Shown: piece after piece, positions 53,901 through 64,000 of the stretch
How positions within the stretch are numbered: the stretch's first letter is position 1
Layout: each line of letters starts with the position of its first letter
Assembly (NCBI RefSeq): GCF_024679245.1
Contig: NC_090188.1
Span: 39,921,992-39,985,991, forward strand
Length of the DNA: 64,000 bases
Origin: Pseudorasbora parva
Taxonomy: Eukaryota; Chordata; Actinopteri; Cypriniformes; Gobionidae
Direction: 5' to 3'
Notes under the pieces: model-generated
Seen by the model: the letters and a program-made list of their open reading frames with translations, nothing else
What the model was told of the DNA's origin: nothing
Database searches by the model: none
Made by a program: the position numbers and the translations under genes

Positions 53901-55130
53901 GACCAATCAGTTACTCGCATTTCCCATTAAACCTCAGGTCGTACAGTTTACCTCTTGTAACTTGTGCAAGCACTCAATATTCTGAAAAGTGTAGCATTTA
54001 CATCATGAAATTATCAAACTAAATTAACATGAAACTGTCTTTAAATGAGGTGCTTCAAAACGCATTTGACATTTTCTAAAAATGTTAGTGATGCTAGGTT
54101 GCAAGGGTGTTTTTGGTGGTGAAAATAGCCCCTCCCAAATGTCTCTGTGATATTCTGGTGTCAAGATATGGCGATTCCTGGTCATTTATCATCCACCACA
54201 TGCCTTGAGGGATCAGTAAAGTCGACATAAAACTAGAGTTTCTTCTTCCCTATTGTGACGGTGATTGGATGGTTGTTGTTTGCTATTGGTTGATTTAATT
54301 TGATTGACAGATTGTCCCGCCCACGTGCCGGTAAACACGTCATGCAAGTGGGAGTGAAAGCCATTTTGATTAATGATTATAAGGCACATGTAAAATAATG
54401 ATGTGCACGGATAAAACATTTAAGAATGGTATTTATTAATAATATGGTGACTTTAATGTCTGTGGCATAAACAGTTATGTGGGAAAGGTTAACACTTAGA
54501 TGGCTTTACTTTATGTTATGGTCTGTTAAATTCTTGCTTCTAGATTGTTTTGTGTTCCAAAAAGAGCCAAAGCTGCAGGCCAGCAAAATGAAAGCAGCAT
54601 GCGGTATACTATCGTACGCTTCTGGAGTCAGAATCTGTCATTTGTCAAAGTCTGTGTTTATGTGTTATGTCTTCCAAAAAAGCATCTGTGAGACCGCTGA
54701 TGTAGCCAATGAGAGCTCTGTGCAAAGCAATTCTCACACACTCGCTCGAAAGGAAATTAAACGCCTCATGGTATTTTTCGCTCCATGCCTCTCCCTTTGT
54801 TTCCTTTAATTACAGTTTGGTGGTTAATAAACTCCTTTCCTGCTGGTGCTTCATTAACCATTCTGATAACATGTTTGTTTGCAGCTCCTTTTTACAAAGT
54901 TGAGATAGTTTTCTATGCCGCACGTTTCCAGGTTAGCAATGGTTCGGTTAACTAAACTCAGCTCAGCTGCACATTTTGAATGAAAATCTCTCAAAATCAG
55001 AGGTTTGTATTAGGTGGCCTTAAGTAGGCCTACTACTTAACCTTGATATACAATGTACTTATTATATACATACATGTTGGTGCATTGTAATAGCTAAAGC
55101 AGGAGCCTTAATTAATATTTGTAATCACTG
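50943..55130. other. Gene desert downstream of olig3; candidate regulatory block 51180-51760
   Basis: 51180-51760 is non-repetitive and GC-richer than its surroundings ('aggattaaaaagctctttgt', CAGCTG at 51286), the best nearby candidate for an olig3 enhancer by composition. 51780-54100 is AT-rich. 54100-54400 ('cctcccaaatgtctctgtga', 'gtgattggatggttgttg') looks like an old repeat. 54500-54900 is unique. No gene is supported. Confidence 0.35.
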
Positions 55131-55171
55131 TTAACTTTAGCCTAACCATAACCAAAGCCTTACCTAAAAAC
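55131..55171. repeat. Left part of a 37-bp minisatellite split by a transposon
   Basis: One unit: 'cctaaccataaccaaagcct' then 'tacctaaaaac'. It continues on the other side of the hAT-like insertion at 56372. Confidence 0.85.
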
Positions 55172-56371
55172 TAGGGCTGCACGATTTGGTGAAAATATAT
55201 AATTGCGATAAGTCTGGGTAAAATTGCGATTGCGATTTAAAATGCGATTATTGTTATTATAATTTTTTACACATGAAAAGTGTGTGTATATAACATTTTG
55301 TGTTTTTATATTAATGTGACTAATAATAATAATTATGATTATTATTACTGCTAAAAATATTTTTTTAAATAAGAAATGTTACCATTACAATAACATTTTC
55401 ATAATTACAAATAAAAAAAGAGTACGTCAGAATAAATATAACAATATAATACTAATAATTATTATTATTTTTGTAATATTTTACAGAAAACTTATTTTAC
55501 AAAAGAAAAAGAACTAAAGCCTATGACTAAAAAACATTAGAAAGGTCTAAGCCTAAGAAGTTATTCTTAAAGTCTGTCTTTAATATGAAATATGAACCTC
55601 TTGTGCATCCACTGTGGGGGGAAAAACTCCTGTACATTGAAGAAAAACATGGATTGTCCAACAAATTTATCATTTTTAAAGTTTATTAAGTTTTAAAATG
55701 TATTAAGCATTATTTTCTTATTATTGATTACCCACAAGTTTTTAATTCATACTGAAAGCCAGAGGGCGCCCTCGAGCGGAAAACGCCACATTTGCCCCAG
55801 AGAAGTAATTGACATTAGTTTTCAGGAAATCCATGATGTGAAGCTAACGCGGTTTAAACAGAAGATAGAGACGCTTTGATTAAACATGACAACAATAAAC
55901 ACGACTGCAGCAAATTATGGTGTATTTGAGTTCTTCAAGCCGTCATGGGTATTTTCATAATAATAAAGTATATTATAATGCAGTGCTGATTGACATAGAA
56001 TGCTATAAAATAACGCCTCGTCTGCCTCACTCTGTGATGAGAAGCCACATCAGCTCACAAACACTCGACTGACGATATTGAAGTGAGGTAAAGCATGTTA
56101 TTAAACGTTGTCTTTTGTTGAACAGGTTTATGAATGCTTCACTAGTTTGTGAAGATGTTTGACTCGTGTTGATTTTTTAAACGCACGTTATAAGCGACTC
56201 AAACTCGCAGTCTTTTCTCTCCTTTCTTTGCTCGCGTTTATCACAGAGCTGCTCTTCTCTAACACACTGGGCATTTATTTATTTAATTAAAATCACAGCC
56301 TTTGAGCTTTCATAATCGCACACAAGCCAAATCGCGATTGCGGTTCGATTTCGATTAATCGTGCAGCCCTA
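55172..56371. mobile_element. hAT-like non-autonomous transposon with perfect 8-bp target duplication
   Basis: The left end TAGGGCTGCACGATT pairs with the right end AATCGTGCAGCCCTA. CTAAAAAC flanks both ends (55164-55171, 56372-56379). Subterminal 'aattgcgattgcgattt' at the left and 'aaatcgcgattgcggttcga' at the right repeat the motif expected for transposase binding. 1200 bp, no transposase. Ends and length resemble the element at 28795. Confidence 0.93.
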
Positions 56372-56590
56372 CTAAAAACTATAATCCTAACCATAACCAA
56401 AGCCTTACCTAAAAACTATAATCCTAACCGTAACCAAAGCCTTACCTAAAAACTATAATCCTAACCATAACCAAAGCCTTACCTAAAAACTATAATCCTA
56501 ACCATAACCAAAGCCTTACCTAAAAACTATAATCCTAACCATAACCAAAGCCTTACCTAAAAACTATAATCCTAACCATAACCCTATCCT
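56372..56590. repeat. 37-bp minisatellite, CTAAAAACTATAATCCTAAC...
   Basis: About six near-identical units, each containing CCTAACC(A/G)TAACC. The unit interrupted at 55171 belongs to the same array. Confidence 0.93.
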
Positions 56591-56727
56591 TCCTCCTGAA
56601 CCTAGGCATAACTCAAACTAAATATTAAATATTAAATTAAATGTGGAAATTTTCTAGAAAACATGTTACACAGTCACTAATAGTGTAACGTGTTACACAG
56701 TCACTAATAATGTGTTAACCAGTCAGT

Positions 56728-57928
56728 ACTGCTTCACAGTATAGGCATGGTGCAACTCAGCATTCTTTCTCCTCCAAACACGATAAGTTGAGTTTTTTTT
56801 TTTTTAACCAAAAAAGTTATATTTTGGTTTCATCTGACCATATGACATTCTACCAATCCTTTTCTGGATCATCCAAATGCTCTCTAGCAAACTTCAGATG
56901 GGCCCGGACATGTACTGGCTTAAGCAGGGGGACACGTCTGGCACTGCAGGATTTGAGTCCCTGGTGGCGTAGTGTGTTACTGATGGTAGCTTTTGTTACT
57001 TTGGTCCCACCATTCACCAGGTCCCCCATGTGGTTCTGGGATTTTTGGTCACCTTTCTTGTATTCATTTTGACACCACGGGGTGAAATCTTGTGTGGAGC
57101 CCCAGATTGAGGGAGATTATCAGTGGTCTTGTTTGTATTCCATTTTCGAATAGTTGCTCCCACAGTCGATTTCTTCACACCAAGCTGCTCACCTATTGCA
57201 GATTCAGTATTCTCAGCCTGTTGCAGGTTCTGTCCTTTGACAGCTCTTTGGTCTTGGCCATAGTGGAGTTTGAAGTCGGACTGTTTGAGGTTGCGGACGG
57301 GTGTCTTTTATACTGATAACAAGTTCAATCAGGTGCCATTAATATAGGTAACGAGTGGAGGACAGAGAAGCCTCGTAAAGGGATAGTTTACCCAAAAATT
57401 TAAATTCTGTCATCATTTACTCACCCTCATGTTGTTCCGAACCTGTATTTGTTTCTTTCTTCTGCTGAACACAAAAGAAGATATTTTGAAGAATGTTTGT
57501 AACAAAGCAGATAGAAAAACCATTCACTATCTTAGTATTTTTCCCCTACTATGGTAGTCAATGGTTGCTCTATCTGCTTGGTTACAAACGTTCTTCCGAA
57601 TATCTTTTTTTGTGTTCAGCAGACGAAAGAAATTCATACAGGTTTGGAACAACATGAGGGTGATGACAGAACTATCCCTTTAAAGAAGAAGTTACTGGTC
57701 TGTGAGAGCCAGAAATCTTGCTTTTTTGTAGTTGACCAAATACTTGTTTTCAACCATTATTTGCAAATAAATTCTTTAAAAATCAGACAATGTGATTTTC
57801 TGGAATTTCTTTTCTCATTCTGTCTCTCATAGTTGGACCTATGATGAAAATTAAATGCCTCTCTCATCTTTTTAAGTGGGAGAACTTGCACAATTGGTGG
57901 CTGACTAAATACTTTTTTACCCCACCAT
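56728..57928 (-). pseudogene. Tc1-like transposon, N-terminal half of the transposase, split by a MITE upstream
   Basis: On the - strand the element begins near 57928 ('ggtggggtaaaaaagtattt'), with a typical subterminal sequence. The transposase start codon is at 57261-57259 ('[10 protein letters not shown]'). The frame is broken but recognisable: a helix-turn-helix region, 'NPRTTWG', 'HLDDP' and the first DDE/D motif as 'WSDET'-like sequence (W changed) near 56850. The rest of the catalytic domain is missing and the copy ends at about 56728. A 303-bp MITE sits between the terminal repeat and the coding part (57378-57680). Confidence 0.8.
57378..57680. mobile_element. AAGGGATAG MITE nested in the Tc1-like element
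   Basis: AAGGGATAGTTTACCC at the left and GAACTATCCCTT at the right, with TA on both sides (57376-57377, 57681-57682). The arms pair over about 130 bases ('tgttgttccgaacctgtat' / 'acaggtttggaacaacatga'). Removing it and one TA restores 'cctcgtaaagaagaag', a continuous Tc1 sequence. Confidence 0.93.
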
Positions 57929-60900
57929 AAAGTGTTGCACAGTCACTAATCGTATACCGTGTCATATGGTTACACCCACCAAAGATGTTAACTCAGATTT
58001 GACTTTAGAAGACCGCACCCATTGGCTTAACTTGCCATTTGATGTAAAGCACAGTTTACATAGCACAAACGCTTAAGTCCACTGAAGCAAGCGAGGAAGG
58101 CAGCAGATTGCCAGCCATAAACTCGGAGGGGTCAAGCAGGGTTGGAAGAGACTCCCATGCTCCCGGGTAATTTCCCTGCGGCCGCTGTCGAAAAGACAGC
58201 TACGCTAAGTGGAGGCCTTTCTTTTCACACATGACAAATGGTTAGTCCTCGTCAGTGGACACACCTGTTACTGGAAACACTTGAGATTTTACACTTTCGA
58301 GAGTGGCCTTATTACCATCCAACCGCTCAAAGGTCTCGAACAATGGACGTGGATGCTAACAATGCTCCAGGCCCAGGGCTAAAGAGAGTCCCGTCAAAGC
58401 CAGGCTTGTGCCGGGCAACACCGGGGGCTGCAATTGAAAATAAATTTCAGTTGAATAAGGGCATGGGGCACATCGGAGGAACCCGCAAGCTTCAGCTAGA
58501 ACAAAAGCAGTTGTGAGGATAAGTTATTGACTCTGCTGACAGGATGAATGCAGTTCATTATGCCTGCCAGTTACTCTAGTCCATGTCCTGGGCTGAATTA
58601 GGTGGCAGGTGCATGAGCCATTTTGCACTGCCCCCGGGGAATGCCTAAGGCCTGTCATCAGCTGATTTCATAGACAAATGTTTATTCCATACAGCCAAAA
58701 CAGAAAGCATATTTCCATCATAAGAGCGTTTTGCAACAGCCATTAGTGTCAGCGCTCATTTGCATGTTAATTGTGCAGTTAAAGCAGCAATGTCCCCATT
58801 TCCTGTATTGTTCACACTATGGTAAACTGGGGGGAAAAAATGGGTGCAGAAACAATTTTGACTCAGACATTGCTATTAAATACCACATTTACAAAGAAAA
58901 GGCGAGGAACACATTTAACAGATTTCTTGTAAAACATACTCCAATAAACTTTTATTTTTTTTTATTTTTTACAGTGTATGATTTAAGCGCTATGCAGAAA
59001 TCAGTCCACCGTTTGTAACGGCCTGGAGTGGCTTTATTAATTTAACATACTTTTTGCGCATCGTATTTTGCGATTTACAACACCGTCATTCTTCCGTTTC
59101 CAGAGCAGAAACTTCAAGTAGAATGTCCTCATTTAAATTGAGAATTATTCAGCGTTCATCCTGGATAGACTTCATTGCTGATATCCAAATTACAAGCTTA
59201 ACAGACTAAGCAGCAAAACACAAACCCTGGAGCTAAATGACAGAGAAGCAGATCCTTTTTGTGTTAGTCAATCTACAACATCCAAGTCAGCATTTGGCAT
59301 CTCTTTTTACTCTAAATACGACAACATAAAAGAGCGAGGCTCTCAGTTCTGTGCTCCGTAATGTTCTCCTACTGTGTCTGACAGATGGCGTTCACTAGTT
59401 GGCCATAAATGGCTGTCACTGAGTGTTTGTCTGTCTGCCAGTAGCCTATGGATAAGGGACTCCCTGGGAGAATGTTACTGCCCTGATATTGCCGAAAACG
59501 AAATGTCCTTGATTGTCAACCGCCAACGAGCGAGGATCTCGTGCCACCCGGCCTTCTGGTCAGAGAGAGGGAGGTTTTAGGGAGTAGGTGTGATCAAACG
59601 GATGTGTGTTTATTTAAATTGTAGTCCGACACATGCTTGAAAGCTGCCGCGGCTAATGGAGCACGAGGTGAACATGCTCTGTAAGATGTTGGGGTGCATT
59701 GGGTCGCCAGGGTCCACTTGAAAAAGAAGTATGCATTGTGTAAATGTTTTAATGAAGTTGCCTGAGCAAGTTTCAGGCAAAATTTCAGTTGAATGTGCAG
59801 ATACGACTATATAAGCAAGCCAGTTGTACTGTAGGTATTTAGAAAATGGCTAGGAGTAACTGTTCATCCAATCAGTGGCAGTTTTGGAAGCTGCAGTTCC
59901 ATTTGGTGCCACTAGTGCTGCAGAAAATACACGTGCAACCATTTCTCACTAGAGAATCAATGTACTTATATAAACAGTAGCAATCTAAAGTGTTTCAGAA
60001 CTCACTGAGATTGGAGAAAGTGCTCTTTTTATATGAAAATGTATTTGAGGAGATGTTTACTTGAAGAAATAGAAAATTGGTGAGCGAATAAAGACAGAGG
60101 GTACTATCATACACCCGGCACAATGCCAAGCCACGTTGTTTAAATAGCAAATGCATCCCATTGGCAGGCTGTTCTGAAGTTCCCAAAAATCTAGATCACA
60201 TCCAGCCACCTGGGTTCAATCGAGACGCTTTGGCTTCACTTTTTTTCAGGACTCTTGTGGCACACTTGATTCAGGCGCATTGTGGGCGCGTTGCTATTTT
60301 GATGAACTGAAAACGACTGCACCGTTGACCAACAAAAACCTGCTCTGAAGTCAATGGCACAGTATTTTTTGTGTTATTTAAAGGGCACATTACTAATACG
60401 CATCTATAGGTAGTGCACATCGCGCACACACTGCTTATTACACACACAGGGATGCACAGCAGCACAAACTTTAAATATTAAAAATAAAAGGATTTCTCTC
60501 CGGAGAGCATTCAGTCTTTCCACCCGCTAATCCCTCCATGTAAATAGCGAATCTGCCATGGTGTGAGCGCAACTGGCTTTAAAGGGAATGGGAGAAGAGA
60601 CTCTTTTTGGTTTATTTATTAAAAGACAACCCTTTTGGACCATATGTCTGGTTTGCCGACAGTTTTTACATTAAACTAGCAAAAGTGGATTCGAAAACGC
60701 CTGAGCCGTGAGCTTCAGACCATGCGCTCAGATCGGTAAAATAGGGCCCATGATGTATCATTCTGATTTGACTCTAATTTTCTGCCTTTTTAAAATGTTT
60801 TTGACTAAATTGCATGAAGTTTAGAAATCAGCTCATTCCTTTTATTGACTATAAGTAGCATTGCACCTCTCATTAGTGTGTCAGTAGACTGGTAGGATTA

Positions 60901-61270
60901 GGTTTAGAATAAGTCGATATGTAGTTTTAAAGTTATAGACAGTCAATGTCTGTTGAGGAGCATCAAAATAAAGTTTCAGCAGATATAAAACAGACAGTAC
61001 TAATACTCTAATGAGAGTTAGTTGACATGCAGTTGCAAAGTTACTTATAGTTTGCAGAATTTTCAAAAGGGACCATCAAAAACAATAAAGTGTTACTTCT
61101 GTTTATGCATTTTTAATTAATTACAAATTTGACAAAGGCAGATCACCACTCAGCAACTCTCAGTTATGGTCATTCCCACATGACATGAATGCACCATTAA
61201 TTCTTTGTGACACTGCTGACAGAAAGTTTGAAATTACAGATAAAGCGAGATGTAAGATGTCCGTAGGCCG
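57929..61270. other. Gene desert; unique block 58000-59600
   Basis: 58000-59600 is largely non-repetitive and GC-richer, with short frames lacking domains; it may contain conserved regulatory elements. 59600-61270 is mixed, AT-rich and without recognised features. Confidence 0.35.
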
Positions 61271-61437
<167 letters not shown>

Positions 61438-63368
61438 TACCAGCTCGTGTCTTGGCATGGAGAAGTGTGGTAGTGCCCTTCACTGCAGGGGACATTGTTC
61501 GACAAGACGTTGTCAGCACACAATGAGAATTTTGTAATGGACATGTTGAATTTTACTCAGAATTAAATATAAAGTCATATAAAAATGTCAAATATGTGGA
61601 CATATTGCATACTATGAAACTTATAGAAACTAATGTACTGAACACAGGTTGCCACCAGTGGTGGATAATGCGAGATGATTCTCGATTAGGCAAGCGTATG
61701 GATTGCCTCTCCAGAGGCACATTATCTCAAACAAATCTGATTGAGCAAAATTCATACAGTTACTACTTAATCACACGCACAAAGGGGAGTGGTGTAAGCT
61801 AATTAGGGGCACATCATGCAGCCTTTTGGTAAATGGCTGGCTGTCAGCTCTCGCCGGCCGCTGAGAGAAAAGCTAGTTAGCGCGGGATGGCTGAGACTCT
61901 GACAGTTTGGCTTAACGAACGCTCCATGCATTGCACGGGGTACAAAATCAATGGATGCAGATGGTACAATGCAAGCGTATGCTCCAAGTGCTCATTATGG
62001 TGTGCTCAGTGTCATAGTATGCAGAGGATAACATGATCTGGACTGCTTCCTGAAAGGTTGAGGACTCGGATGCTACTATAGTTGTGAACTATTGTGTCCT
62101 TGAGCACTTATAACTGGTCAAACCAAAAATTATTCAGACACAGATATAATGTTTCACTAGTGTGTGCAGGACACTATAGTTCATTTATGTACCATAAGTG
62201 AGGATAGCTAAATAAAGTAAACTGTGACGTTATACCCACAGATTCTTCATACAGTGGCTACCAGTAAAGATTTGGGCCCAAAATGATGCAGACACTTTGA
62301 CCGGAGCATGTTTTGCTGAAGTGTTTTTCTCTTTAATTGCTAATGTGACCTTTGAAACCACAGACTGAACAAAATGAAGCATTGCTTGGTCATTGGCTGA
62401 GCTAAACTGCTATTGTATGATTGTGTAGTTAAATTTAACAGCTGATTGGTTGATTGTAATCCATTACATCCATTTCTATCAAAGATGAATTTGTTCTGAC
62501 AGTTCAACTCTGAGTTTGTGTCCTATTTTATTACCATTTTCTGAACTATAGAAAATAAACTGTGATAATGTGAGAAAATGTTGAAGATACATTTTGGATT
62601 GACTGTATGTGATCAAAATTTTTGAAATATAAAAGAATAGTTTTTTATGTAAATATATAGTAAATTGTAATTTTTTCCTGTATCAAAGCTGAATTTATCA
62701 TCATTACCCTAGTCTTCAGTGTCACATGATCCTTCAGAAATCTTTCTGATATGAGGATTTGCTGCTCAAGAAACATTTATGATTATTATCAATGTTTAAA
62801 ACAGATTTTAGTGCAAACCGTGATACCATTCAAAAGATGTTAATGCTTTTATTCAGCAGGAAGGATATGCATTAAATTAATCAAAATTGACAGTAAATCC
62901 ATTTATAATGTGTCTAATTTAAATAAACACTTGTTCTGAACTTCATGAAGATCATGGTTTCCACAGAAAACGAGGGTAATTTGTAATATAAAATGTTATA
63001 GACTTCATGCCTCAAGTCAAAGGTTTGGCCTTTATTTCAGGACTGCCGGAGCAGTGTGAGATTTGGCAGGCTCAGTGACGCTGGCCGTGAGCCAGAAGAA
63101 ATCCGTCACACTGCCTCTATCTGAATAGCATTTCAATGTAAACGACAGACGGTTTCCAGTGAAAACAAACCTACAGTGAACTGGGAGATGCCTAGATGTA
63201 CTTCTTCTACACATAGCCTAGTTGCTGACGATATTATAATGTCAATTATTCAATGAAGAACACAAAGAAAATGGTTAATGTTTAGTAATCTGTAAATTGC
63301 TTTATTTCCTTTTTAATAAAAATAAGCAAGAGGGTAGTAAACACAGTCAGAGTCACCTTTTATTCTAC
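61438..63368. other. Non-coding; unique block 61640-61990
   Basis: 61640-61990 is non-repetitive with 'ctcgattaggcaagcgtatg' and TAATTA-like motifs (61799-61806 'ctaattag'); it is a candidate regulatory element. The remainder is AT-rich, and 62690-62830 ('cacatgatccttcagaaatc') resembles an old dispersed fish repeat. No gene. Confidence 0.35.
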
Positions 63369-63370
63369 AA

Positions 63371-64000
63371 ACCCGATTCCAAAAAAGTTGTAACATTACA
63401 AATTGTGAATAAAAACAGAATGCAATGATGTGGAAGTTTCAAATTTCAATATTTTATTCAGGATACAACATAGATGGCATATCAAATGCATAAAAAATGC
63501 ATAATTTAAAGGGAAAAATACGTTGATTTTAAATTTCATGGCGTCAACACATCTCAACAAAGTCAGGACATGGCCATATACCTCTGTGTGGCATCCCCTC
63601 TTCTTTTTATAAAAGTCTGCAAACGTCTGGGGACTGAGGAGACAAGTTGCTCAAGTTTATGAATAGGAATGTTGTCCCATTCTTCTCTAATACAGGCTTC
63701 TAGTTGCTCAACTGTCTTTGGTCTTCTTTGTCGCATCTTCCTCTTTATGATGCGCCAAATGTTTTCTATGGGTGAAAGATCTGGACTGCAGGCTGGTCAT
63801 TTCAGTGCCCGGATCCTTCTTCTACGCAGCCATGATGTTGTAATTGATGCTGTATGTGGTCTGGCATTGTCATGTTGGATAATGCAAGGTCTTCCCTGAA
63901 AGAGACGACCTCTGGATGAGAGCATATGTTGTTCTAGAACCTGGATAAACCTTTCAACATTGATTGTGCCTTTCCAGATGTGTAAGCTGCCCATGCCACA
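63371..64000 (-). pseudogene. Tc1-like transposon (C-terminal half of the transposase in the window), runs off the end
   Basis: The terminal repeat begins CAAACCCGATTCC directly after TA (63369-63370). On the - strand, 63994-63797 encodes 'GSLHIWKGTINVERFIQVLEQHM' and 'QHDNARPHTA', which carries the second catalytic Asp. A TGA at 63797-63799 interrupts just before 'PACSPDLSPIENIW' (last acidic residue of the triad), where relatives have TGG (Trp). The frame then continues to about 63580. The N-terminal half lies beyond the window. Same subfamily as the degenerate copy at 16425, but much better preserved. Confidence 0.88.

Noticed and set aside
56788..57316. Two + strand frames (94 and 74 codons)
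   Set aside because: Antisense of a Tc1-like transposase; the - strand gives the recognisable motifs.

Overview
This is vertebrate nuclear DNA, most likely from a cyprinid-type teleost. It is AT-rich, has very long (CA)n/(GT)n and (TA)n microsatellites, and holds many DNA transposons (Tc1-like, hAT-like, palindromic MITEs) with TA or 8-bp target duplications. It also holds DIRS-type tyrosine-recombinase retrotransposons and Ty3/gypsy-like LTRs, a repeat mix typical of zebrafish/carp relatives. I see no bacterial operons, CRISPR, rRNA or convincing tRNA genes.

The only intact host gene I can support is a single-exon bHLH transcription factor gene, olig3, at 48591-49361 on the + strand. It has a TATA box (48355-48362), a 5' leader of about 200 bases, a 3' UTR of about 900 bases and an AATAAA signal (50281). 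It sits in a gene desert, as expected for a developmental regulator. Several non-repetitive, moderately GC-rich stretches in the desert (about 13.9-15.1, 28.06-28.4, 30.6-31.1, 39.0-40.4, 42.5-42.7, 51.2-51.75, 58.0-59.6 and 61.64-61.99 kb) are candidate conserved enhancers; this is inference only.

Layout. 1-3773: DIRS-like retrotransposon on the - strand, internally deleted (gag-like ORF joined to an RNase H remnant, reverse transcriptase core lost, recombinase broken), with its 3' terminus outside the window. 3.8-11.3 kb: desert with MITEs. 11376-13112: TA-flanked inverted-repeat transposon full of (CA)n. 13.3-13.86: CTGGGTTAAAACAAC minisatellite. 16.4-17.6: degenerate Tc1-like transposase plus half a MITE. 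19.2-22.35: LTR-derived segments around a 2.2-kb, 24-bp-period coding minisatellite. 22.35-23.15: LINE 3' end. 23.6-25.3: microsatellites. 26.4-27.7: second DIRS remnant. 28795-29997: hAT-like element with perfect 8-bp target duplication. 32.3-33.33: MITE carrying a solo LTR. 33686-35123: 1.4-kb hairpin element. 36.57-37.06: Tc1 remnant. 38199-38970 and 43178-43528: full and collapsed copies of one hairpin MITE. 40.7-48.06: four copies of a CACTCTAAAAA-ended MITE, one about 290 bp upstream of the olig3 TATA box. 48.35-50.3: olig3. 55172-56371: second hAT-like element inside a 37-bp minisatellite. 56.73-57.93: Tc1 remnant with a nested MITE. 63369-end: Tc1-like element running off the window.

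I found no new multi-gene system. The most unusual structures are the 24-bp-period array open over 753 codons, the deletion-derived DIRS element, the clean nested-insertion histories, and the repeat family that repeatedly carries expanded CA/GT tracts.
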